Assembly: GCA_004335635.1 (NCBI GenBank)
Contig: QAXH01006258.1
Span: 87,888-151,887 of the forward strand
Origin: Chloromonas sp. AAM2
Taxonomy: Eukaryota > Chlorophyta > Chlorophyceae > Chlamydomonadales > Chlamydomonadaceae
Length of the DNA stretch: 64,000 nt
Reading direction: 5' to 3'
The notes beneath the pieces are model-generated. The model was not told where the DNA came from and did no database searches. It worked only from the letters and a program-made list of their open reading frames with translations. Positions 24,201 to 38,100 of the stretch are shown one piece after another. The stretch's first letter is position 1, and each line of letters begins with the position of its first letter. The translations under genes were made by a program, and so were the position numbers.

Positions 24201-26579
24201 GAGCAGCGTTGGATACAAAATGCACATGTTACCCTACCTCCTGGTAGGTCATGTCGCGCAGTGCGAACCAGGGCCCGCGGCGCAGGAACAGCCGCAGCAG
24301 CAGTGACAGCTGGGGCGGGGGCAGGCCCCGCAGGAGGTCCATGGTGGCCCGCTCCTGAGCACTGAACAAGTGAGCGTCCACCGCACTGCACACAGCCAGG
24401 GCGACAGCTCACGCAGCTGATGCCGTCAACCTACTGAGAAGCCGGCAGCTGTGATGACCCAGGGTTGTGCAGCAGCTAAACCCAGCTTGCCACAATCCAG
24501 TCCTAGTCAACATCGCAGTGTGGCTGCGGACCACTCGAGACGGCATACACCCTAGTTTCGAATGCCCGGCAGTCACACTGGCTAGTGATTGTTGAAGGAG
24601 AACTCATCCAACCACTTGCCTTAACAAGGCCAATCGCTTAGCGATGTATCTGTAGCATCAGACATGGAACTGCGGTGTAGCATGCAACAGGTGCGCCTGT
24701 GGCGTCGATTCACGCTTCAGCGGCCGTGCACATAATGACATGCGGATGCTATTTCACAAGGACTCCATGACTTACCAGTGACTTCGTTAATACAGAATAT
24801 CGTACCTGCAGCACCACAGGTACAACTGCCGATACTATGTAAATGGTGATGACTTGCCTGTCCGGTCTCTGCACTCACCAGAGCTGGTCAATCATGAGCA
24901 CGAGCTTGTCCCGGAGCGCCCCACCCGCATCCGCGCCAGCAGCCAGGTCAGCAGCCACCTGCTGCGCCGCCGCCAGCCGCTGTGTGGCTGCCACTGCCTG
25001 GTCTGTAGCCAGCGCTGGGTTCAGCAGGCAGCTGAGCTTCAACATCAGGCGTGTGGTGGGCTGTGCCGTGCGGCTGACTGCTGGAGGTGGAGCAGTAATG
25101 GCGGCTGGAGTGCTGGTGCTGGTGACAACTGCTGCTGCTGGTTGCAAGCTTGCGCTAGGACCTGAAACGTCCATTGAAGCCAGGGCAGCGCTGCCTTCCT
25201 CACATGGAGCCACAGATTTATCTGAACCAGTGTTGTGTGCTTGAACTGCAGCTAAGCCTGAACCAGCATCTGCACCCGCCGCTGCCCGGGCGTTGCTATC
25301 CGCATCAACACAATCTGGCAAAGGCTGACTGCGTGATGGAAGGATGTGCACGTGGCCAGTGACTGTGATGGTGCCCGAGTCCATCAGTGGAGCTAGGTGC
25401 TGGGCAAGCTTGGAGGGCACATGACCAAGCAGGCGACTGCTTTCCTTGTTAACACCTGATGTGTCTTGTGCCGCTGCACCGCCCGGTTGGAAATGGCTTT
25501 GCAGCACGACCTGCAAGGTACCAACGATGGCATCTCTTGGTTGTTGGTTGGATTTCTGTTCTCGTCAGCAGCTAGCTAGCTCCAAGCTTGCTCAGTGATT
25601 TCCTGGTCACAGTTAGTTAGGTTTTGCGTGCATTTGGCCTTGTTGTGTTCCTGGTTCCGGATCTCAGCCCAAGCACTTGCTGACGTCATGTCACAATCAG
25701 TACACTGCCCTATACAGGACGCACAGCTGTGGGACGTGCAGCCCACTGCGTTACCTTGCCATTGTGGCTGGTATCCGCACATTTCATGGATTCTGACATC
25801 ATGCAAAGCTGTGCACAGTGTACGCCTCTTTATCAAGAATCATGGTTATCAACTATCGTTATTGCTGGTCGTCATTGTACCTGTAATGCATTGGGGTCCA
25901 CTGGGTTGGAAGGCTCCCTGGTCACGTGCACTGGCACTTCCCCATGAGACCTCGCTTGTTCTAATGCTGATTTAGTTTCCTTGCTTGAGGCACGATGACG
26001 GCGGCCCACCACACAGCACGTGATCAGAAACGGATGTTCAAGATTCTCCCCGGCTGGTTTCTTTGCAAGGGCAGGTGAGCCTGCATCTGAGAGGGGTGCA
26101 GGTGCTGATGCTTGTCTGGTGCTGGTAGCATTCGCCTGCTGATTAGCCGGGGGTCGGGGACAAGGCTTGTTCTTCGTCCAGTCCCATGCTGGCTGTTGCT
26201 GGGCTGTTTTCTTACTGGCTTTGCTGACGCCCCTGGGGCTTGCAGCTGGAGGTACACCTGCAGGCACACTGGAGGTACACCTGGAGGTACATGAGGGTGC
26301 ATGCACACAGCAGACGGAAAACCTGCATCTGTAGTGTAACTGAGGTGTACATTGCATCTTCAGCGTAACTGTGGTGAGGTGTAACTCCTCATTTGCGGGT
26401 TGGCATTGAATATCACCTGAAGTTGAACCATGACGTGCTGCGTGGCGTGGTGTAGGTGTAGGTGGCAGTCCGCCGTCCAATGCAAAGTCCTGCTCATCGT
26501 CTCGCTTGCGTTTGGGCGTGGCGTAGCTTGTGCGGCCAAGCAAGGCCTGCAGGCTCCCATGCCCTGTCAGCCCTTTCAT
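18284..26579 (-). CDS. FAN1: Fanconi-associated nuclease 1 (HIRAN-SAP-TPR-VRR_NUC)
   Basis: FAN1 is a structure-specific 5' flap endonuclease for interstrand crosslink repair. Thirteen exons join in frame into 1343 residues: 26579-26417, 26245-25881, 25510-24879, 24385-24238, 24022-23915, 23490-22418, 22232-22151, 21623-21038, 20731-20607, 20050-19892, 19562-19347, 19040-18901, 18518-18284. The N-terminus MKGLTGHGSLQALLGR resembles plant FAN1. A HIRAN domain follows (ITCCVVGRR ... EPSNPVDPNALQ ... LLGHVPSKLAQHLAPLMDSG). Then come LFLRRGPWFALRDMTY, a SAP-like helix pair, a TPR region (LLQLVGPCARVS, RFCAAWVYAGMCTVGVSLHE, WWLRLSIDLEHQG, RRVLRLGKPPRRWKKPGW, CQTAPLDLDTDAFYPAR) and VRR_NUC with all catalytic residues (GGMPDLLLW, AKLSEVKGPRDRLSDAQRAW). 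There is no UBZ zinc finger. Two low-complexity insertions (about 290 residues in exon 6, about 90 in exon 8) make it longer than human FAN1 (1017). Identification is secure. Confidence 0.97.
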
Positions 26580-29105
26580 GCTCGGCAGCACGCGCAGCAG
26601 ACGGAACTAATGCGAACAGATGTCATGCAATCGCTTGCAAATCTGCGGCATTGCAATCCAGAAGTAGGCAGGCAGCCTGGACGGGCGGCAGGCGGCAATC
26701 GCTCCCACTTCTACGGCGAACATCATAATGTCTCCAAAACCACGGTTCCAACAGTCTTCTGCAAAGCCTTCTTCAGTTGTTGCGCCAAGTTTCCTGCTCG
26801 TTCCGCTGCGGCCAGACTGAGATAATTCGGCATTCGCCTGGTTTCGGAGTCAGATCAGCCGTGTCGTTTTCTTGTGTGACCAGGGTTGCTCACTCATTTC
26901 AGTTCTGCACCAACGTCGGAATTGGTCGATTCTTTCGCATGATGTTGTGTTTTGTTGGAGGACCGCAGTTGTGCCCACTGAATGCAGATCAATAACTTGC
27001 CAGGATAAACACGGTTTTGACAGGCATAGTTGAGATGCAGCACAGCAAGCACGCAGATATAAATGCAACAACAGAATGTTGGTACAACCTTAGGTATCAC
27101 CCCACCATGCTATTCGTGAGGAATTGCTGCATGTGGTCATTTGACACAGCTACGCATTGAGATGAAGTTACAAAGCTGGTTGAAGTTGTTATAGGCAGTT
27201 TCTCACATGCCCCTTTGATAAAGAAGCACATGTTGTGCCGGTCGCACCCTCCCTGGTTTGCGGGCCTTGGAACAAATCCGTGGGGCTAGAGTCCCCTCAG
27301 GACAAGGCGCCCCGTCCACACTGGGCTGCGACAGAGCAGATTGGGTTTCCAAAACTGCTTGTACTTATCCGGGACCCTCAGCTGGTGTCCGAGTTCCCAG
27401 CCACCGGAATAAACTACATGAACCCTCCATCAGTCTCTATCGCATGCTGGAGAGCTTGTACAGCTTTGTCAACACCTTTCGTGGTCACGCAAGACCATTT
27501 GGAACACCATACATGTACAAGGGCATGCTCGCACCGGCCACTAAGTTCGAAGATTGTCATACAAATTGAGAAAGCTATGAGATTGTCATACAGGTTTGAT
27601 GCCACCCCGGCAGGCCAACAACAAGCATCACATGAAGTCTCCAAGGAAGCCAACTCGCTTTGCCGATGATTCAGCTGGCCTTATGGTCACTCGACTAGTA
27701 CATGATACGTGCTGGGCTGCGCCACTTGAGTATGCACCGCTAGATTGGAGTATGTGTATGCTTACGCATGGTTTGGCAGTGCCCTGGTTGTTGAACTGCA
27801 AAACAATTTCAAATGCAAATGTACAGGATGAGGGAAGACTTCTTGTTTGCCACATGCATGTTGTGAAGACGTGTGCAAGCAGACACACCTAACACGCAGG
27901 TAAAGAAACTAAAGCATATATATGAGATCGACTAGTGGCTGGGCAAACTTTCAAAACCGTGAGAAGGAGTTGAACTTGGTGTTCAGGGCACATGTATTGT
28001 TAGCACTAGCAATTGTCATTCCAAGTTCAGAGTCAGTCCTATGGGCCACCCCGTCACTCAGCTCAACTGAATTTCTGCTTGGTCGTGCACATTGGGCCTG
28101 CATTGGGCCTGGCTTGCATCATTTTCCTTGCACACAAAAGGCTGTGACCTTAGCGCCCTTGATTTTCGGAATAGAATAACAAGTTTGGAACCTCAGTGTA
28201 CCTCAGCAGTCAACACAATAGCCAGTGCCAATTGTGACAGGCTGTGAGATACAGCGGTACACAGACGCATGTGGCATGTGGATTTGATTCAAAAGGCATT
28301 CCAGTCAAGTGCCTGATCTAGCGACAAGTCTGACAACGCATTTACCCACGACTCCCCGACTGAGTTGCTCACAATGTACTGTCTGTGGCCCCTCCACATC
28401 AACTTGAAGTCTAATGATTGTTCATGCGTGGTTTGGCATTGCCAATGTAGTACAAACGGCCAAACACTTCAGTCTCTGCAACGTGCCGTGCCCATTGGAG
28501 CAAGGCCTCGTGTGCTGTGCACAGCGACAACAGAAAGCATTTCTCGTTGGAAACCTGTTGATGTCTGGAAGAAGCAAAGAGACGAAGGACGCACAGATAA
28601 CCCAGTTTCTCTCCATTTCCAAATATAATGTAGGCTCGTGTGTGTGCTGACCTGCAACCAGGTGAACTCCTACAAAACGTGCACTAAAACACGGCATGCT
28701 TTTACAGCAATATTGCTGACCTCGGTCTGAGTGCGTAACTCAGACCCACCAGAGTCACTACTCCAGATGCTGCAAACGTTGCCACAGTGCAAAAGCAGAC
28801 TGACCTGTAGAGTTCAAGCAATTCTTCGCCTGTCTCGGGACGTGCTACTACACCTGTGTAAATCTTCGTTGCCAATGTTGCAGCCTCAATGCGCCTGCAC
28901 TGCTTGCAGATGAACACAACCAGCCTTCTATGCCGTTTGGAATGCCAGTGAGTTCACACACACAGTTCACACAGTTGTGTGTTGCGTGCAAGTGCCATGC
29001 AGTGGGGTGGCCACCCATGGTATTGACCAGCCAACACGAGCTTTACAAACCAAAACACCATCTCTGCCACGCCAGCTAACAACTAACCCTGTACGATCAA
29101 ATCTG
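26580..29105. other. Intergenic region between FAN1 start and aldehyde oxidase stop
   Basis: I could not join any ORF here into a recognisable gene. Open frames at 27235-27669 (+) and 27414-27653 (-) have no family features and overlap each other. The FAN1 promoter should lie just right of 26579. Confidence 0.4.
29043..29047 (-). terminator. TGTAA polyadenylation-like signal of the aldehyde oxidase gene
   Basis: On the minus strand the word TGTAA lies about 60 bases after the stop codon at 29108-29106. TGTAA is the usual poly(A) signal of chlorophyte algae. One five-base word is weak evidence by itself. Confidence 0.4.
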
Positions 29106-32100
29106 TCAGACGCTACCCTGCTCTGCCAGCCGCTTAAGCACGCTCAGTAGCGGCGCTGTGCCGCACGCCTGCTTGACTGAGGCGGGCGTGGCGGGTATTG
29201 AAAGGCGCAGCGCGGTCCCGTTGTCGCCGTACAATTGCTGGGCGGCGGAACGGACTGCGGCCTCAAGAGCAAACAGCACGCAGCATGACAGCAGCAGGGG
29301 CGGCTCGCCCACAGCTTTGGCGCTCAGCAAACCCTGCACAGACAGAGCCAGCAGTAGGAGAGCGCTGACGTGTGAGGTGCTGGCTGTAGGCGACCAACGT
29401 AGATCAATAACTGCCCGCCAATGCATTAACAGCAAACAAGGCCCCGTCCTCAAGCATGCAACTGTATCTGCAGATGTCAATCATCAACGCAAAACGTCTG
29501 TAACTTAAACCACACGCGTTGCTCATCGTTCGTGTATGACCTTCATGCCTAATCGCACCTTCACCTAACCCTAACCCAATCGCACCTTCTCCTAACCCTA
29601 ACCCAATCGCACCTTCAATCCCAGGGGTGAATTCTCGAGCATGGCCACATTGAGCCTGTGTGGCACGCACATGGGCCCCGGCACCTTGTAGCTCCATGTG
29701 CTGGCCGTGGTGCATGCGCCCGTGACGGGGTCGGACTCCGCGTGCTCCGACAGCATCAGGCCCATGCCAAACGTGAAGGCGCCCTCGATCTGCCCCAAGT
29801 CCACAGCTGGATTCAAGGACCTGTAAGCACACCAGGCTAACAATCAGTGCTCTTGTTGCTGAGTGTGTGGTAACCAACCAGCCATTCTTGCTGCAGCAGC
29901 ACCCGCAATCAGGGTCAAGTTAGGGCAAGCCGCAGAGGGAACTCCAAGGCAGGACCCTTAGCCAGCAGTCAATGGTTGAGGTTGCTGGTTTGATCCAGTG
30001 CGGTTGGTGATTGAGTAGTTCTGATAGGGTGGGATGTGTGCCCCCCTTTGGTGGTTGGGCACTTGTTGCTCGGCGTCCTTAGTCATGCGTGATTACGCCT
30101 TTCGACGTCCACTTGCTGCAGCTGTGCTGATTGGAGGCATCTGATAAGATAAACGGACATGCATACTGGGCTCTGGCACATGGAATGACACGAGGTGGTA
30201 CGCACAGGTGCTGCAGCATCGCTGTGTTGATGTTGTTGCCAGTGCACAGTGAGTGGCACTGTGTGGCGCAGTCACCATGGGTAACTGAATGGGGCAGCGC
30301 CGCGGGGCATGCGAGCTTCACGCACCTGCCACAGTCGAACAGGATGTCCACGGACAGCACCTGCCGGTCACCTGCATGGGCAGCATGGGGGTGAACATGC
30401 ATGGTGCATGGGCCTGGGCCAAACTAGGTCAGGGTGGTGCCCATCATTCTGTGACCGCTGCCCTGATGTGAACTCAATCATATGGCTTGATACAACCCGC
30501 ATCCAGGCCAGCGTACCCCCTCGCACCCGTGAGTACGTCCACCTCCACCTCGGCCACCGCCACCCCATACGTGCTCATGTGGTGGAAGGGGTGTGCGGCC
30601 GGGGTAATCAGATCGGAACCCAGGGTGGCGTCCGCCACCGCCGTCAAGTCAACCTGAAGGGGCAACGAACACACAGGCCAGGGAGAAACAGTGGCTGCCG
30701 TGTGCTGAATCCTTCTCCCAATACAGGCTCTCGTGAAATGTCCGGATGGAGACAGTGCAACGAACACACTTGCCCAGTTTGTGGGCCAATTCTGCTATTA
30801 AAATCCGCCTAATGCTGACCCACTAACCCTGCATGCCCAGGAAGACTGGTGGCAATTTGCTGGATCTCTGTTCCTCAAGAAGCTGTTCCCGTACAGGCCC
30901 TGCTTGTTTTCTGGAAGATAACTTCTCTTTTCAGGAAAGAGGCGTAACACTGTGCAAGCCTTCTAGTCACCACACTAGACCCAAGCTGGGCATGTGCACA
31001 TGGCGAGTAGGACACTGCAGTGCCGGGAGTCAGTTGCTCGGCAGTGCGTGCCTACCACTGGTCTGAAGCCGGGGAAAGTGACTGTCTTTGCGATGAGTTG
31101 CTGCCATGTAAACGACTCGCCCAGCTTCTCTGCGATGGGCCTCAGGCGAGACACAAGCTCGCTGCACGCCTTGCGCACTGCGCCGCAAGCCTGCAAAAAG
31201 CACAGCCAGGCTTGCAATACTGATCAGGATCACTCTACGTGCAGGAAGAGAACTCCTACTGCCTTTCAGGACTGTTGCTACTGTTTGGATGCCCTCCATA
31301 TGCATTTCTACTCCTATAAGCACACAGGCAGCAGGCTTCAGCCCTTTCTTCTTCTAGGTCAAGTTGGCAGGCCTCTACGCAGGCAGTGATGGCTGAATCA
31401 GATAATTCTTCCAAGGCATCCATCCCAACAACATCCATCCTAACATCCATCCCAACAACAGCCCAGCTGCGGCAGAGCGCTTGCACTCAATTTGCACACA
31501 CTTCACAAACTGAAAGAAACTCGTCATAGGCTCTTTGCGCTCACCGCATCGCTGGTGGTTGATCCGGCCGTGAAGCTGTTATGTGGCAGCGTGTACGAGG
31601 ACACGTCAGCGGTGCGCAGCAGGCCGAGGGGCAGCGGCCGCTGGGACGTGGGCAACACCTGTGCACACAAGCAACTCCCTGTACCGTGAAAACTAAATGT
31701 GCAAGAAGACTGCCTGAGCTAGTAGCGTCAGTCCTTAGTTCGCTTGCAAACTAAAAGCCAGGCGGTTGGTTCAATCTGCAAGCTAAAGCTCAAGGGCAGG
31801 GCGCCTGACCTGAGCTGCCATTCGATCAAGTGAAGGCAACAGTCGGGACAGAAGTCTCCTAGACAGTTGACGACCCACTGTCCAGCGCATACAAAGCCTC
31901 GGCTCACGTCACAGAAAAGGTGCCGATAACCATCACAACCCACGGGAAAATGCCAAGGCTCAGCCCCCTTCCTGGATTGAGCTTATACCGCAGCATTCGT
32001 CCGCTCGCACCTGACTGAGCTCGTACGCAGCTGTCTGCAGCACCTTGATGCCCAGCCCCTGGCCTATCTCCACACCGGCATGCGCCACACGTATGCTGCC

Positions 32101-35100
32101 GTCCGCATACACATGGACTAGTGCGGTGCGGTGACTGTAGTACAGAGGGTACCTGCAAACACACAAAACACATGCACACTTTCCTTGTCCTTTTACAAGG
32201 TCCTGGAAACCAGGATTGCAAGGGCCGGGAAGACACTTGAAACACGGCACAGGTCTCTAGAGGCAGGGTAAGGCTGCGATGATGAGAGAGCAATGGAACT
32301 TTGCATCACATACCCCATGGCTTAGTTCCGCTGGCAGGGCCCGACAAGTTGGATAAATGCAACCAAAAGATAACTCTACCTGGATAGCGATTAAAGTCCA
32401 GTGATTGCTCACAGTGCATGCCCTGTTCCACTCACATGCACGGTGTCATGGACAGGCCCCGCTTGCGCCATGTGCTCTGCTTGTTGAAGGCCTGGACCGC
32501 CTCCACACGCGCGGGCCAGTCAACCTTATCCTTGAGCTCCTGCGGCGAACAACAGGCAAGCACAGCATGACACTTATCGAATACAAAGCCACGACGTTAT
32601 GCTAAACAACAGGAAAGCAAGGTCATGCATGCCAATGACAGCTGCATGCGTGACTCTGCCGTGCCAAACACAAGGCAGAGCTCCTGCAAAGGGGGCAGAG
32701 CAGATGTCCCAATTCTGAATAGGTAGGCTGAAGGCTGGCTGGAAGCTTGGCTTGCAAGCATGGCCAGGCGTTGAAGGTCTACCTGCCACATGCGAGGTAG
32801 GCTGTACTGCTCAGCCGGGCCAAGCGGCTTGCCCACACTGTTCACCAAGCCCCCTGCGGTGCAAGCGAGGCAACTTGTTGGCGCGTGGTTGATTGTGACG
32901 TGCCCAAACCTTGCACTCCTCTCCGTCCTGCTCCTCCTGGCACTGTCCCTTGCGTCCCTTCTTGAGAGTTGACACAGCAACACACCTGACGCCAGTACCC
33001 ATCAGCCCTAGTTTCAGCAGACCACCTTCCCACGTCCGGCCTACTCCATGCTGTGCTAACACCCACAGTGCCGCACAGGCGCAAGCAACACGTGGCGTGT
33101 GCTTGCTTGGTCGTGCCCACCTGGCGTAGGCTGCCTCATGTTGCGCTCCCTCACAATCAGAGGGTCCATGCACAGGGCCGCGGCCACCCGCTCCATGACC
33201 CACTCCATAACAATCACTGCGGGGAAGTCACCGGGCGCCCTGCAAATGCGCACATGCGATGGCATCAAGCACCACCAAACCCAACATGGTGATATCTGAA
33301 TGTGCAAGCACAACAACAATAGTCGGAGAGTTGTACTTTCTGAATGTTGATACGGGCCTGTGAATTGTACACGCACATCAACGATAATTGGAGAGAGGGT
33401 CTCAACCCAACACACACATGCGACTGCACACCAATACACTCGCACACACAGGACTGGCTGCCCATGTTGAGATTCGATAACTACAGTGATGTTGGACCGT
33501 GGCGGAAGGCAGAATGATCACAAAACATCATCATGCATGAACACTGCCTCCAAACCAATGCGCACTGCAGCTGCATGCACCACACAGCCTGCCTTGTTCG
33601 CCCTATCCCCCCCCTCATCTTTTGTTTTGCAACATCTTTTGTTTTGCTTTTGTCACCATGCAGCATCAGTTGCCCGCACCTCACAGCAGTGCGTGGCGGC
33701 AGGTTGCAGCGCAGCAGCGTGAACTGAGCCCTGAAGCTGGGCACCTGGTACACATTATCGATCACGCTGATCATACCCGCCACATCTTGACACGAAAGGT
33801 TCACGAAACCGCCAGCCTGCGCACAGGGGCCAAGGCACACAGAGGGATTAAAAGTGTCTCCTGCAACTCGATGATCCCACCCTTCCTTGCATATGACCGG
33901 AGATACTGACCGGAGATACCGGTACGTGCTTGTTTGGGCCTGCCTGCCTACACAAAACACTAATTAAACCCCTGTTTGTTTGCTATGTGCTTGACGACTT
34001 GACAGCCCCATCCTATAGCGTGGGAAAGCGCTAAAACGATACACACACAGGCTATTGCTGTCCCTGGGAACACTTGCGACGTGTCCCCTGACTCCGGACC
34101 CAAACAAGCACATGGCAGTTGAAAACTGCCAATTATCTCAAGCTACCCAAGTAAACTAGACGGCTAGCCCCTGCAACTTCCCAGCTTCTTGCAACCTTGC
34201 TAATCCCTGCTACTACCCAAGGCCAGGGTAAGGGCCAGCAGGCATATGAAGTTCCGGTCCACAATAAGCAACAATCAAATACAGGTGGCCATGACCTGAC
34301 GATAACCTTCACCTGACTCTCGTGTGGTGCCCGGTCAGGACTGCACACCTTGTCAAGCACACCTGGAGGTGGTTTCCGACTGATCAACACGAGGTTGCAG
34401 AACACGAAGCCATTCTCCATCACTTCCCAGCACGAGAGTACGCAGGAGAGTAAGCACGAGACAACATAAAAGGGGGAGGGCCACGGCGAGCGTCAACCGC
34501 TTCAGAAGCAGTAGGCCCTTTGCTCACCGTGAGCACTGCATCCATGTCAAGTGCGAGCACCCGGCCCTCCTGGTCGTACCCCACGTCGATGGTCACGTCC
34601 ACTTCGCAGCGCCCCGCGATCATGGCCATGTCAGTGTTGCGATTGTTGGCCAGACGAACCTGCAATCAAAGGACAAGCAACGGCACAACAGTGCAAGCAG
34701 CGGTTGAATTGGCCACTGCAGGCCATCACCGGGTTATCAAGCCGAAGGCACGCGGCAGTTGTAGGCAACAACATCATCGCCACCATTTTGTTTCTAACCA
34801 ACCCTTCAAGGTTAGTGGCAAATCGTCAGGATTAACGAAGACACTGACAGTACATGAATTCTCATTGACACTCTTGCGTGGTGTGGCTGTATTTGATTCG
34901 AGGACTGACCTGTCGTTTGGTGACGAGGGCGGCCACGGCTGCCGCGGCTGCAAAGCGGGGCGGGGCGGTCACCTTGCCCCCAAAGCCCCCGCCCGCTCGC
35001 CGGCACTTCACCTCGACCTGCACCACCAGACATGGGTGATACCCTCCATGCTAGCGGCTAGCAAAACGCTTTCCTAAACATCCTACACACAGTTGTGGGG

Positions 35101-38100
35101 ATCAACCCATATGTTTGCAAGCTGATTGGGCAGCTTGGCAAAAACTGTGACAACTGGTACCGTAGTGGGAACTTGGAACGCCAAAACGCCACACGGCTGG
35201 TCTATAGCCTGTCCAACAATCTTGCGTGAACAGATGGTTCACGATGTGCTAGTCTTTCAGTCCTTGTGCTTGCACAGTGCCTGGGCTGACCTTGTTCTGA
35301 GGCACGTTGAGCAGCGCTGCCACTTGCACCATGGCCATGTCGGTGGCCTGGGTGGACAGGTGCACGCGCATGCAACCGTCCTCGTCAAGCTCCTGGAAGC
35401 AGACAAGCACTCACAACGCATTGCTATAAGAATGGAGCGGTCATGACCTGCGGCGATGATCGATAATCTGCCAAGAATAGAACAGTGACAAGCAACCCAA
35501 AGAGGGGTCCAGACCACTGAAGCAGCCGACCAGCGGTATAGCAGATACTTCTGAAGCAAAAGAAGTTCGGCAGTTCTGGGACAATTCGTGTGCAGAGGTC
35601 TGTATTACCACCAGGAACCATTGTGTGTCAGCAAAACATGTGTGTGCGTGTGTGTGAACCGCACATGGGGTGAACAGCGGGGTGAACATGGGCTGACCCT
35701 GATGTCGGGTGTACATATTGCTATGTTCTGTGTTGTGTTTATACGTGTACATATTGCTATGTTCTGTGTTGTGTTTATACGTGTACATCTGTTCTGTTTA
35801 TACGCACTCGCCGTATTCTCTAGCCTACTATACCGCGATCGCTGAGTGCAAGAAAAGACAAACTGCAGGCACTGTCTGCATGCTACTCAGTGCCGAGCCC
35901 TGCCACCCACCGCCACCGCTGTCTGCGGCTCCATGTAGAGGTGCTGCTGGGAGGGCAGGTGCAGGCGCTGCTGCAGCAGGCGCAGGGGCGCTGCTAACAC
36001 CTTCTCACTCGCATCATCTGAAGACGGATGGCAAACAACACGCATCTCAATGCTTGGCAGCTTACGCATGCCCGGGCCGCACATGCCTCATTCGCGCGCC
36101 CTCGAGTTAGTTTAGTATTGCTTAGTATTGCTTATTGCTTAGTTTAGTATTGCTTCTCCCGCATGCCCGTGCTGTGCATGCCCGGATTTCGTGTGGATGA
36201 ACATAGGCATCCCAGTTCCACCCAGCGCCCCACTAAGATGTTCAAAGCTGTCTCCAAAAACAGCAGGAAATCCATGCAGGCTACAATGTGGCACAGGCTA
36301 CATTGTGGCAAGTGTTTGGAACACGTATTGAGGCGACCCGCTTACGTTTTCCCGTTTCACGTACATTCCGCCCTGGCTGAAATGCTTTGACAGCCTGCGG
36401 AATAACTGCCAACGCCGGCCAGAAACTGCTGAATGATTGTGACTGCCCGCCAAACCGTTCGTGAGAGCCAGCCCAAACTGGCCTCTTCCTGATACACACA
36501 GTCCTCCAAAACCGTCCCATAACAGTTTCCCACATACAGTCCGCCAAGACCACCCCACACCTGCTCCCTTGACAACACTGCCCTGCCTCTTTCCCGGCGG
36601 CAAGTGCGGCATTTGCTTGGTCAGGTCGTACAGCGCGCCTCGCTCCAGTGCCTGTTGCATGGTGAGCACGGGGGGCGTCTCAGGGGCTTCCACCTCCACC
36701 TCCACCAGCCTGGCTGCCCGCTGGGCGGCCTGGTACGAGTCTGCCAGCACGAGGCCCACTGGCTGCCCGTGGTACATGACCTGGGGGCCGAACACAGGCT
36801 CAGTGTCCTGGTCCTTGGGATCCTTACCCTGCGAGTGACGCAACACATGCAATGGTGCCCTGTGCGTGCAGCCCAATGCACGCACAACATGCACTGTGTT
36901 CCTGTGCGCACAGGTGGCGTTGTAATCGTCTAAGTCAGGCCAGAGCCGGCTGCCCTGTCAGTGGTTGCACATACACTGTGTGCATGGCCCCGTCACAAGT
37001 GGACTTGCAAGTATTGGATTGACTGTTACGAAAGGCAACTTCAATGGTGGCAATGCTCGCCAGGCGGCTTGATACACGGGCACACAATGCCACAGCTAGC
37101 CGGCTTTGCATGCCCATCCATGCTTAACATATACACTGTGTGCATGGCCCCGCACACACAGGTGCGCTTGCAAGCCGGCGGTCATAAATAAACCGGCCGT
37201 GTGGCCGCTCAAATGCTATTGAGACGCATCATGCCAAAGCTAGTCAGCTATGTATGTGCAGCTGTTCAGCTTTACATGCTTGCAACAATCCATGCAACCA
37301 TGGCACGGTGTGCTGCACAAGCAAGCTGTCTTGCTGAACACCATGCCGGTTCCATTACGCGTATCATGCTTTTCAGAGATTGCATGAGTGAAGTTGAGGT
37401 AAGTACTTGATACAGGCCACAAATACGCCCATCATGCAGCTCAAATTCGCTCACCGGAATGTCCTGTCGCCCAATGAACCGTACAAAGCCTGGTGCTTGC
37501 ATGGCGGCCTTAGTATCCACATTCTTGACTGTGCCCTTGGCTACTTTAGAAGTCACCCATGCTGCGTACAGCGCGCCCTGTGCTTCAGGCACGTCGTCTG
37601 AGAACTGAGCAGCGCCAAGAGCCTGTACGCACAAGCAAGTGTGTGTGTTGCAATCAGAAAAGACACTGCTGTGTCGTCTCTAGCCAGGCGTGTAAAAAGC
37701 CAACAACAGTGTTGTGCGTAGGTACATGACTCTGTGAGTGCAGGGTGGTCCCAGGAACAGCCATGCATGTGTCACGCGGTAGAATCAAGCAGAGCAGCAC
37801 TCCCATGTCAACGCCACGAGCACAGGATCCATAGACACAGGTCGTGGTCTCGCGTTTGGCCATACCACAATCTATTATTTTGACTTGAAAACAGGGTATC
37901 ATGAAGAATGGGCCAGCGTGCACTCACTGCCGCATTCAACACATGCATTAGACCTACCTGTGAGGCTCTGTCTTGCTTCATACCTAAGCGCTATCACCTT
38001 ACCGCGGTTATCCATTTAGGATTCAATTACACTGGTATGACGAGAGGCATGCAGGCAACATGGACTCCTGTCATGGTCGCACCTGTAGCAGGGCAACATG

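Noticed and set aside
27235..27669. Gene between FAN1 and aldehyde oxidase
   Set aside because: Two overlapping plus-strand frames and one minus-strand frame are open, but none shows splice-consistent neighbours or a recognisable domain.
29551..29617. True chromosome end or internal telomere array
   Set aside because: Only two full 27-base units are present, and aldehyde oxidase exons lie on both sides.
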